Source of the DNA: Anaerolineae bacterium
GTDB taxonomy: Bacteria; Chloroflexota; Anaerolineae; UBA1429
Direction of reading: 5' to 3'
Assembly: GCA_007118555.1 (NCBI GenBank)
Contig: SKRJ01000268.1
Location: 1-12,554 of the forward strand
Length of the DNA: 12,554 nt
Shown: piece by piece, positions 7,288-12,554 of the stretch
Numbering within the stretch: the first letter of the stretch is position 1
Layout of the letters: each line of letters opens with the position of its first letter
Position numbers and translations under genes: made by a program
Notes under the pieces: model-generated
Databases searched by the model: none
What the model was told of the DNA's origin: nothing
The model's input: only the letters and a program-made list of their open reading frames with translations

Positions 7288-7919
7288 CATCGACGGGGCC
7301 GATTCGCGTGTTGATTGTGGACGATCACGCCATGGTGCGTGTCGGGCTGCGCCTGTTCATCATGTCCATGCAGGGGATCGACCTGGTCGGCGAGGCCAGC
7401 AGCGGCGCCGAGGCGCTGGCGATGTGTCAGGAGCTCGAGCCCGATGTGGTGCTCATGGACCTGGTGATGCCGGAGATGGACGGCATCACGACCATTGGCC
7501 GCCTGCACGCCCAGCAGCCCAAGACCCGAGTGTTGGCCCTCAGCAGCTTTCAGGAGGGGGAGCGCGTTCGTGATGCGCTGCAGGCGGGTGCCATCGGCTA
7601 CCTGCTCAAGGATATTCCGGCCGAGGAGCTGGCGCAGGCTATCCGCGACGCCCACGCAGGTCGCCGCAGCCTGGCGCCCGAGGCGGCCCGGGCCCTCATC
7701 GACGCCACCATCGAGCCCCGGCCTGACTATGGGCTCAGCGCACGTCAGCTCGAGGTCCTGGCGCTCCTCATCGAGGGCAAGAGTAACGCCGAGATCGCCC
7801 AGTCGCTCATCATCTCCCCGGCGACGGCCCGCTTCCACGTGAGCACCATCCTAGACAAGATGGGTGCTGCTAACCGGGCCGAGGCCGCGGCCCTCGCCGT
7901 CAGGCACAATCTGGTCTAG
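7284..7919 (+). CDS. NarL/LuxR-family response regulator
   Basis: The 211-residue protein has a receiver domain (about 7-122) with the acidic pair Asp13-Asp14, phosphoacceptor Asp59 in VLMDLVMPEMDG, Ser87 in the switch position and Lys109 in YLLKD. A C-terminal LuxR-type helix-turn-helix follows (about 148-208), with LSARQLEVLALLIEGKSNAE and the recognition region around TARFHVSTILDKM. It is the cognate partner of the upstream kinase: the ATGA overlap (7284-7287) implies coupled translation at near-equal levels. Phosphorylation should promote dimerisation and DNA binding. The targets are unknown. The fasciclin genes 240 bp downstream, or the redox gene upstream, are plausible by position only. 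Confidence 0.94.
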   Translation: MTSTGPIRVLIVDDHAMVRVGLRLFIMSMQGIDLVGEASSGAEALAMCQELEPDVVLMDLVMPEMDGITTIGRLHAQQPKTRVLALSSFQEGERVRDALQAGAIGYLLKDIPAEELAQAIRDAHAGRRSLAPEAARALIDATIEPRPDYGLSARQLEVLALLIEGKSNAEIAQSLIISPATARFHVSTILDKMGAANRAEAAALAVRHNLV

Positions 7920-8158
7920 CCCAGACTCTTTTCTTTTGCCACCTCCCTTGTCTCGACACCCAACCCGGATCGCTGCCGGACGGGCTCCGCATCGGGGCCC
8001 CCGTGCAGCTCTCACTCCATACTGTACATTCATCTAGTAGCAAGATTGGACACTCTCCCGGTGCGCCCGCGTATCAACTCCTCTATGATGTGCACAGTTG
8101 AGTGAAAGTTGGCCGCAACGCATAGATCGAGTCAACCACAGTGATGAGGAGCGGTATA
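7920..8158. other. Spacer between the response regulator and the fasciclin genes
   Basis: This 239-bp region holds no credible open reading frame. A pyrimidine-rich start (CTTTTCTTTT near 7927-7936) could end transcription weakly, but no strong stem precedes it. A GC-rich imperfect hairpin around 7988-8005 has no T tract after it. TGTACATTCAT (8023-8033) resembles the TGTACA-plus-ATTCAT sequence before the second fasciclin gene. I see no promoter that I would defend. Confidence 0.5.
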
Positions 8159-8560
8159 ATGAAGAGCATAGCCGAGATCGCTGCAGGCGACGGACGGTTC
8201 AACACTCTGGTGGCTGCGGCCAGTGCTGCCGGTCTGGTGGACACGCTGGCCGGCGAGGGGGACTTCACGGTGTTTGCCCCCACGGATGACGCTTTCGCCA
8301 AGCTGCCCGAGGGGACGGTCGAGGGACTGCTGGCCAATCAGGAACAGCTCAGACAGATCCTGCTCTACCATGTGGCTGCGGGGCGTCTCAAGGCTGCCGA
8401 TGTAGCGGGCCTCAAGGAGATAGCGACGGCGCAGGGGGGCACCCTCGTGATCAAGTTGGAGGGAGATACCGTGATGGTCGGCGACGCGCGCGTGCTCATT
8501 GCCGATATCGAGGCGTCCAACGGCGTCATCCATGTGATAGACACCGTTTTGATACCATAG
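8159..8560 (+). CDS. Single-domain fasciclin (FAS1) protein without signal peptide
   Basis: This 133-residue protein is essentially one FAS1 domain. The H1 motif is [11 protein letters not shown] (36-46), the conserved YH dipeptide is at 70-71, and the H2 motif [13 protein letters not shown] (121-133) forms its very end. FAS1 domains mediate adhesion or matrix contacts and are normally exported. Here the domain starts within about 10 residues of the N-terminus and no hydrophobic leader is present. The ATG at 8159 is supported by GAGGAG (8146-8151) with a 7-nt spacer. The GTG at 8141 and ATG at 8144 would add only a few polar residues and still no leader. The protein may act in the cytoplasm, leave by a non-Sec route, or have lost its signal. 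It is a paralogue of the next gene, with a 23-bp identical stretch over the H1 motif (8273-8295 and 8826-8848). Confidence 0.85.
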   Translation: MKSIAEIAAGDGRFNTLVAAASAAGLVDTLAGEGDFTVFAPTDDAFAKLPEGTVEGLLANQEQLRQILLYHVAAGRLKAADVAGLKEIATAQGGTLVIKLEGDTVMVGDARVLIADIEASNGVIHVIDTVLIP

Positions 8561-8578
8561 GCCTATCGATTGTACAAT
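8549..8578 (+). promoter_or_regulatory. Promoter of the secreted fasciclin gene
   Basis: TTGATA (8549-8554, 5 of 6 to TTGACA) and TACAAT (8573-8578, 5 of 6 to TATAAT) are 18 nt apart. The -35 lies inside the last codons of the upstream fasciclin gene. It would let the second gene be expressed on its own, with a leader of about 45 nt. Confidence 0.5.
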
Positions 8579-8610
8579 ATTCATTGGAGATATGTACCAG
8601 TCTTGTACCA
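8569..8610 (+). repeat. Palindrome and phased TGTAC repeats in the fasciclin spacer
   Basis: ATTGTACAAT (8569-8578) is a perfect 10-bp palindrome overlapping the -10 box. TGTAC recurs at 8571, 8593 and 8604, so the copies are 22 and 11 bp apart and lie on one face of the helix. The last two are full TGTACCA direct repeats. The position, from the -10 into the early leader, suits a regulator-binding site. The binding protein is unknown; the NarL-type regulator upstream is one candidate. Confidence 0.4.
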
Positions 8611-8630
8611 CACCATCTGGAGGAACTGAC

Positions 8631-9257
8631 ATGAAGATCGCACGAACACTACTCGCCGTTCTGTTTCTGCTGGGCGCTCTGCTTCCGCTGGGCTCGCTTG
8701 CCAGCGCGCAAGAGGCCGACATCGTAGACATTGCTGTGGCCGATGGACGATTCACCACCCTGGTCGCCGCGGTGCAGGCCGCCGGCCTGGAAGATGCCCT
8801 CCGGGGCGATGGCCCGCTGACCGTCTTTGCCCCCACGGATGACGCTTTTGGAAAGCTGCCCGAGGGCACGATCGAGGCTCTGCTGGAGGACATTCCGACC
8901 CTGACCAACATCCTGCTGTATCACGTCGTCGATGGGCAGGTCATGGCCGCCGATGTGGTGGGCCTCACCTCTGCCACGACCCTGCAGGGCGACAGCATCA
9001 GCATCACGGTCGAGGATGGGCGCGTGTTCCTGAATGGCGAGTCCGAGGTCATCATCACGGACATCGAGGCGTCGAACGGTGTGATCCACGTGATCGACAC
9101 GGTGCTGATGCCGCCCGCGGCCGAGGCAGTTCACACCGCATTGCCCGCGGTGGGTGTGGCCCCCGAGCCCGCAGGCTCGCTGATCGGGCTGCTCCCGCTG
9201 GGCGCGGTAGCGCTGGGGGCCGCCGGCCTCTGGGCCCGCCGCAAGTTCCAAGGCTAA
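8631..9257 (+). CDS. Secreted, C-terminally anchored fasciclin (FAS1) protein
   Basis: The 208-residue protein starts with a typical Sec signal peptide: Lys and Arg at 2-5, a hydrophobic core at 7-20, and probable cleavage after ASA near residue 26. One FAS1 domain follows (about 28-161), with H1 [10 protein letters not shown] (64-73), YH at 97-98 and H2 [13 protein letters not shown] (149-161). A short Pro/Ala linker then leads to LPAVG (171-175), a hydrophobic segment (about 184-201) and the positive tail ARRKFQG. That tail has the layout of a cell-wall sorting signal or a simple membrane anchor. The protein should therefore sit on the outer face of the cell, with a role in adhesion or the extracellular matrix (known for the family, inferred here). 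The ATG at 8631 follows GGAGG at a good distance. Codons back to 8592 would put polar residues before the signal peptide. The gene is followed by a strong terminator. Confidence 0.9.
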   Translation: MKIARTLLAVLFLLGALLPLGSLASAQEADIVDIAVADGRFTTLVAAVQAAGLEDALRGDGPLTVFAPTDDAFGKLPEGTIEALLEDIPTLTNILLYHVVDGQVMAADVVGLTSATTLQGDSISITVEDGRVFLNGESEVIITDIEASNGVIHVIDTVLMPPAAEAVHTALPAVGVAPEPAGSLIGLLPLGAVALGAAGLWARRKFQG

Positions 9258-9316
9258 GGAATCACTGAGCGTAATGGCTCTTCTGGACCAAACAACCGAA
9301 TAGATGAGTGGCTGAT

Positions 9317-9360
9317 AGCGAGAGGGGGCGGCACAGACCGCCCCCTCTCGCTTCTTCGTG
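9317..9360 (+). terminator. Intrinsic terminator after the fasciclin genes
   Basis: A perfect 15-bp stem, AGCGAGAGGGGGCGG (9317-9331) with its complement at 9338-9352, encloses the six-base loop CACAGA and is followed by TCTTCGT. It lies 60 bp after the fasciclin stop codon and before the Maf promoter. The stem is very stable, although the T tract is weak. Confidence 0.85.
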
Positions 9361-9371
9361 CCTCAAAGGGC

Positions 9372-9399
9372 TGGTCAGCGGCAACACGATGGTTATAAT
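9372..9399 (+). promoter_or_regulatory. Promoter of the maf gene
   Basis: A perfect -10 TATAAT (9394-9399) is preceded after 16 nt by TGGTCA (9372-9377, 4 of 6 to TTGACA). The predicted start near 9406 leaves a leader of about 27 nt before the TTG start at 9433. It also excludes the in-frame GTG at 9358, which would lie upstream of the promoter. Confidence 0.6.
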
Positions 9400-9432
9400 A
9401 GGGGCGATCGCCGGACAGAAAGGGAGACGACA

Positions 9433-10107
9433 TTGCCTCGACAGCCAACCTCATCGGTCGAGATCGTGCTGGCCTCGGAATCGCCCCGGCGCCACGAGTT
9501 GTTGGCGGCCCTGGGGTTGACCTTTGCCGTACGGCCCGCCGATGTCAACGAGGCGCCGCTTCCGGGGGAACGGCCTGCAGCCCTGGCCCAGCGCCTGAGC
9601 CGCGCCAAGGCCCTCGTGGCTTCGGAGCATGCGCCCGATGCCCTGGTCATTGCCGCCGATACGCTGGTGGTGCTGGAGGATGCGGTGCTGGACAAGCCGG
9701 CGACCCCCGAGATCGCGCTGCGTATCCTGCGCCGCCTGCGCGGCCGCACCCACGATGTGTTGACGGGGCTGACCCTGCGCCAGGGGGCCGGCGACGAGCT
9801 CACCCAGCTGGCCTGCACCCCCGTCACGATGCGCGATTACCGCGACGACGAGATGCGGGCCTATGTCGCCAGCGGCGATCCGATGGACAAGGCGGGCGCC
9901 TATGCCATTCAGAGCGAGGAGTTTGCGCCGGTGGCGCGGCTGCAGGATTGCTACGCCAACGTCGTGGGCCTGCCCCTCTGCCACCTGTACCGGGCGCTGA
10001 TCGAGCGCGGCGTCCCGATGCGGCATCCGCTGGATGTGTGCCCCTGGCCGGTGCAGCAGGGCCATTGCGAGTGGGCGGCGGCGATATTGAACGGCGAGAT
10101 CGCGTGA
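9433..10107 (+). CDS. maf: Maf-family nucleoside triphosphate pyrophosphatase (dTTP/UTP type)
   Basis: The 224-residue protein carries the Maf signatures in order: LASESPRRHELL (13-24), AADTLVV (74-80) with LDKP (86-89), HDVLTG (107-112), SGDPMDKAGAYAIQ (147-160) and NVVGLPL (176-182). The ADT and DKAGAY forms match the YhdE/BsMaf branch, which hydrolyses dTTP, UTP and modified pyrimidine nucleotides to the monophosphate plus pyrophosphate. That branch is linked to nucleotide-pool cleaning and septum control. The start is TTG at 9433, with AGGGAG (9421-9426) 6 nt upstream and the promoter's -10 at 9394. Longer in-frame forms would cross the promoter. The C-terminus extends about 30 residues past the usual end, with Cys203, His211 and Cys212 in a Trp/Pro-containing tail. 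It is 34 bp upstream of the DapA-like gene and may be co-transcribed with it. Confidence 0.92.
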   Translation: MPRQPTSSVEIVLASESPRRHELLAALGLTFAVRPADVNEAPLPGERPAALAQRLSRAKALVASEHAPDALVIAADTLVVLEDAVLDKPATPEIALRILRRLRGRTHDVLTGLTLRQGAGDELTQLACTPVTMRDYRDDEMRAYVASGDPMDKAGAYAIQSEEFAPVARLQDCYANVVGLPLCHLYRALIERGVPMRHPLDVCPWPVQQGHCEWAAAILNGEIA

Positions 10108-10141
10108 TTCCCGGATTCGGTGCACCCAAGGAGGAGTTCTC

Positions 10142-11056
10142 ATGGCCGAAACGAGCTTTCGCGGCATCTATGTGATCACCAACACGCCCTTTGACGACGA
10201 CGGCGCCCTTTTGTGGGACGACCTGGAGAACACGTTCGATTGGATCATCCGGGCCGGGTGCCACGGCGTGGTGTGGCCGGTGATGGCCAGCGAGTTCAGC
10301 GTGCTCTCCTACCCCGAGCGGGTGGAGGGGATGCGGCGGGCCGTCGCGGTGACCGCCGGGCGCGTGCCGGTGGTGGCGGGCGTCGCCGATACCAGCCAGG
10401 CGGGCGCGGTGGCGCTGACCGTGGCCGCCGCCGAGGCGGGGGTCGACGCCGTCCTGGCCATGCCGCCCTGGGCCACCAAGCTGGCCAGCCGGGACCTGAT
10501 CGAGGCCTACTACCGGGCCATCGCCGAGGCGGGGGAGCTGCCGGTGTTCATCCAGAACGTTGGCCCGCCGTTGGGCTCGAACCTGCCGGGCAGCCTCGTG
10601 GTCGAGCTGTGCGAGCGTATCCCCCTGGTCCAGTACCTCAAGGAGGAAAAGGATCCCAAGGGGCAGGCGCTGAGCGAGGTGCTGGAGCCCAACAGTCCCG
10701 CGGTCAGGGGCGTGTTCTCCGGCAGCAACTGCGCCTATCTCATCGCCGATCACGCCCGCGGCGTCGCCGGCTCGATGCCCGCCGCCCACATGGTCGATGT
10801 GGACGTCCAGATCTGGGAGCTGCTAGAGGCGGGGGATCTGGAGGCGGCGCGGCAGATGCACAAGGACAAGATGGTGCTGGAGAGCACGGTGGCCAGTCCG
10901 CGGGGCGGGTGGCTCTCGTCCAAGGAGGTGCTGCGCCGGCGCGGCGTGATCTCGTGCGCGGCGGCACGCAACCAGGGGCCCCTGGTGCTGGACGAGGTCG
11001 ACGAGGCCCAGATCGAGTACGCCATCGACCTGGTGTCCCCGTATTTTCGCATCTAG
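10142..11056 (+). CDS. DapA/N-acetylneuraminate lyase-family protein with altered active site
   Basis: The 304-residue protein has the length and (beta/alpha)8-barrel pattern of the DHDPS/NAL family: an N-terminal GIYVITNTPFDDDGALLWDD, a central PVFIQNVGPP strand and a Lys-bearing strand VQYLKEEKD. Lys167 is the expected Schiff-base residue. The rest of the DHDPS active site is changed. The GTTGE motif reads VMASE (47-51), the PYY segment reads PPWATK (108-113), the catalytic Tyr of YNVP is Gln138, and the substrate-binding Arg of that loop is absent. It is therefore not a lysine-pathway DHDPS. Class I aldolase or dehydratase chemistry on a keto-acid sugar is more likely (inference). The start is firm: AAGGAGGAG (10128-10136) lies 5 nt before the ATG. 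Two SDR genes follow at 25 and 17 bp spacing, suggesting a catabolic operon of dehydrogenases plus a lyase. Confidence 0.87.
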   Translation: MAETSFRGIYVITNTPFDDDGALLWDDLENTFDWIIRAGCHGVVWPVMASEFSVLSYPERVEGMRRAVAVTAGRVPVVAGVADTSQAGAVALTVAAAEAGVDAVLAMPPWATKLASRDLIEAYYRAIAEAGELPVFIQNVGPPLGSNLPGSLVVELCERIPLVQYLKEEKDPKGQALSEVLEPNSPAVRGVFSGSNCAYLIADHARGVAGSMPAAHMVDVDVQIWELLEAGDLEAARQMHKDKMVLESTVASPRGGWLSSKEVLRRRGVISCAAARNQGPLVLDEVDEAQIEYAIDLVSPYFRI

Positions 11057-11081
11057 GCATCAGCGTAAGGGGGAGGCTGGC

Positions 11082-11828
11082 ATGATCACGATCGATCTCT
11101 CGGACAAGCGGGCGCTGGTGACAGGCGGCGCCCGGGGCCTGGGCCGGGTCTGCGCGTTGCGTCTGGCCGAGGCGGGCGCCCGCATCGTGGTGGTGGACAT
11201 TGACGAGGTCGGCGCCCAGGAGACGGCGGCTGCCTGCGGCGCTGGCGTGGCCTATGGGTGCGACCTGCGCGATCCCGACGCCATCATGGCGCTGGCGGCC
11301 CGGGTCGAGGCCGAGGTGGGCGACATGGACATCCTGATCAACAACGCCGGCATCGTGGCCTATGCGCGGGGCGTCGCGGGCTTTGATCAGGAAGAGTGGG
11401 ACCGGGTGCTGGACGTGAACCTGCGGGGCACCGTGTGGGTGTGCCGGGCGTTCGTCGAGGGGCTCAAGCGGCGGCGCGACGGGCGGGTGATCAACTTTTC
11501 GTCACTGGCTGCCCGGGTGGGCGGCATTGAGGCGGGCATGCACTATGCCGCCTCCAAGGCGGGCCTGATCGGCGTGACGCGCACCCTGGCCAAAGAGTGC
11601 GGCCCCTACGGCATTACGGTCAACGCCATCGCCCCGGGCATCATCGGCAGCGAGACGGTGCTGGGCCTGCTGGAGGGCCGCGAGGACGAGTTTGCCGCCC
11701 AGGCGCTGCTGCGCCGCATCGGGACGCCCGAGGATGTGGCCAACGCCGTGCTGTTCCTGGCGTCGCCCCTGGCCAGCTATATCACCGGCGTCGTGCTGGA
11801 TATCAACGGCGGCATGTACATGGGCTGA
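11082..11828 (+). CDS. SDR-family NAD(P)-dependent oxidoreductase (FabG-like)
   Basis: The 248-residue protein is a classical short-chain dehydrogenase. It has the cofactor motif TGGARGLG (14-21), the structural NNAG (87-90), Asn113, and the catalytic Ser141, Tyr155 and Lys159 (YxxxK as YAASK). It also has the PG turn after the active site (APGII, 184-188) and the C-terminal DINGG (240-244). Asp39 at the end of the second strand (VVVDIDE) points to NAD rather than NADP. The family reversibly oxidises a secondary alcohol to a ketone. The substrate cannot be read here. The context, between a DapA-family lyase and another SDR, suggests sugar or sugar-acid oxidation rather than fatty-acid synthesis. 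The ATG follows GGGGGAGG at 5 nt, 25 bp after the previous stop. Confidence 0.93.
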   Translation: MITIDLSDKRALVTGGARGLGRVCALRLAEAGARIVVVDIDEVGAQETAAACGAGVAYGCDLRDPDAIMALAARVEAEVGDMDILINNAGIVAYARGVAGFDQEEWDRVLDVNLRGTVWVCRAFVEGLKRRRDGRVINFSSLAARVGGIEAGMHYAASKAGLIGVTRTLAKECGPYGITVNAIAPGIIGSETVLGLLEGREDEFAAQALLRRIGTPEDVANAVLFLASPLASYITGVVLDINGGMYMG

Positions 11829-11845
11829 CGCCCGGAGGTGACGCG

Positions 11846-12554
11846 ATGGCGGATCCTGGCATTGCAGGGCGGGTGGCCCTGGTCACCGGCGCGCAGCACG
11901 GTATCGGCGCGGCGACGGCCCGCGCTCTGGCGGCCCAAGGGGCGCGGGTGTTTGTCCAGTATTGGCGGGTCGATCCTCGCGGGCACGGCATCTCGCCGGA
12001 GGAGGGGCGCACGGCGCAGGGGCCGAGCCTGGCCTACTATCATGGGCGGCGGGCCGAGGGCGCCGACGCCATGCTGGCCCAGATCCGCGAGGCGGGCGGC
12101 GTCGCCGACGCTTGGGAGTGCGATCTGACGGACGCCGACAGTATCCCGCGCCTGTTCGATCGCGTCGAGGCCGCCCTGGGGCCGGTCGAGATACTGGTCA
12201 ATAACGCCGCCCATTACGAGCCCGAGGACACGATTCACGATCTGACGCCTGACGTCTTTGATCGGACGTTCGGCGTCAACACCCGCGCCACGGCCCTCAT
12301 GATGGGTGCGTTCGTGGCCCGCCACCGCGCCCGCGGGGCCACCTGGGGGCGCATCGTCAATCTAAGCACCGATGCCGCCCAGGTATTTGCGACCCAGATC
12401 ACCTATGGCGCCAGCAAGGCCGCCGTCGAGGCGCTGACCCGCAGCGTCGCCATCGAGGTGGGGCCGTTGGGCATCACGGTCAACGCCGTGGCGCCGGGTC
12501 CCACCCAGTCGGGCTGGCTGGACGCCGACGCCGAGGCCCAGATCGTGCCCGAGA
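11846..12554 (+). CDS. SDR-family oxidoreductase, 3' end beyond the window
   Basis: The frame from the ATG at 11846 stays open to the last base, giving 236 residues without a stop, so the gene runs past the window. GGAGG (11834-11838) precedes it at 7 nt, and the spacing from the previous stop is 17 bp. It has the cofactor motif TGAQHGIG (14-21), a DLTD motif (93-96), and NNAA (119-122) in place of the usual NNAG. The catalytic Ser174, Tyr187 and Lys191 are in YGASK, and VNAVAPGPT (212-220) follows. Between the second strand and the next helix there is an insertion of about 25-30 residues (about 41-71, with Gly, Pro, Arg and Tyr) that compact SDRs lack. It may shape the cofactor or substrate pocket. 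It is a second dehydrogenase in the same operon, distinct in sequence from its neighbour, so it probably acts on another substrate or step. Little of the C-terminus should be missing. Confidence 0.9.
   Translation, partial: MADPGIAGRVALVTGAQHGIGAATARALAAQGARVFVQYWRVDPRGHGISPEEGRTAQGPSLAYYHGRRAEGADAMLAQIREAGGVADAWECDLTDADSIPRLFDRVEAALGPVEILVNNAAHYEPEDTIHDLTPDVFDRTFGVNTRATALMMGAFVARHRARGATWGRIVNLSTDAAQVFATQITYGASKAAVEALTRSVAIEVGPLGITVNAVAPGPTQSGWLDADAEAQIVPE

Noticed and set aside
7988..8005. GC-rich imperfect hairpin after the response regulator as a terminator
   Set aside because: The stem is short with a bulge and no T tract follows. It is about 70 bp beyond the stop codon and not convincing.
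8155..8160. Perfect TATAAT overlapping the first fasciclin start codon
   Set aside because: The sequence 17 nt upstream (TCAACC) is a poor -35, and transcription from here would begin after the well-supported ATG and Shine-Dalgarno. It is probably chance.
8132..8911. 259-codon open frame on the - strand across both fasciclin genes
   Set aside because: It is antisense to two clear FAS1 domains and shows no motif. Its internal similarity comes from the paralogous genes on the other strand.
1..12554. CRISPR arrays, tRNA or rRNA genes, insertion sequences, toxin-antitoxin or phage-defence genes
   Set aside because: I found no spaced direct repeats, cloverleaf sequences, transposase motifs or defence domains. 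All long frames are accounted for by ordinary cellular gene families.

Overview
This is a GC-rich (roughly 60-65% by eye), densely coded bacterial chromosome segment with short spacers, good Shine-Dalgarno sequences and several translationally coupled gene pairs. There are no tRNAs, rRNAs, insertion sequences, phage genes or CRISPR repeats. The gene content (a TM287/288-type heterodimeric ABC exporter, tandem fasciclin proteins, soluble PAS-GAF NarL-type kinases, a Maf with a long tail, and an atypical DapA-family lyase next to SDRs) would fit a member of the Chloroflexota. That placement is an inference from overall resemblance, not from a marker gene.

Layout. (1) Positions 1-262 hold the 3' end of an unrecognised acidic protein on the + strand. 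It converges on the next operon across a 15-bp-stem, probably bidirectional terminator (292-343). (2) Positions 4535-381 on the - strand form one operon: a near-consensus sigma70 promoter, an inverted repeat at its start site, a MarR-family regulator, then two ABC exporter half-transporters. The two halves form an asymmetric pair. The first has a degenerate Walker B and H-loop, and the second has a canonical Walker B and H-loop but an LSQGQ signature. This looks like an autoregulated multidrug or lipid efflux operon. (3) Positions 4697-7919 on the + strand carry a thioredoxin-reductase-like flavoprotein, a soluble PAS-GAF histidine kinase and a NarL/LuxR response regulator. The kinase and regulator overlap by 4 bp. 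The flavoprotein keeps its FAD motifs and CATC redox pair but has lost the recognisable NADPH motifs. (4) Positions 8159-9257 carry two adjacent fasciclin (FAS1) genes. One has no signal peptide; the other is secreted and has a C-terminal sorting-type or membrane anchor. A strong intrinsic terminator follows at 9317-9352. (5) From 9394 to the window end there is a + strand run: a promoter, Maf nucleotide pyrophosphatase with a TTG start, a DapA/NAL-family protein that keeps the Schiff-base lysine but lacks the DHDPS catalytic triad, and two SDR oxidoreductases. The second SDR is cut by the window edge and has no in-window stop. The last three genes are 25 and 17 bp apart and look like a small catabolic operon acting on a sugar acid or related keto acid (inference).

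Nothing here is a clearly new multi-gene system. The points most worth checking are the reductase without NADPH motifs beside a two-component system, the DapA-like enzyme with a rebuilt active site, the cytosolic-plus-anchored fasciclin pair, and the helically phased TGTAC repeats between the fasciclin genes.
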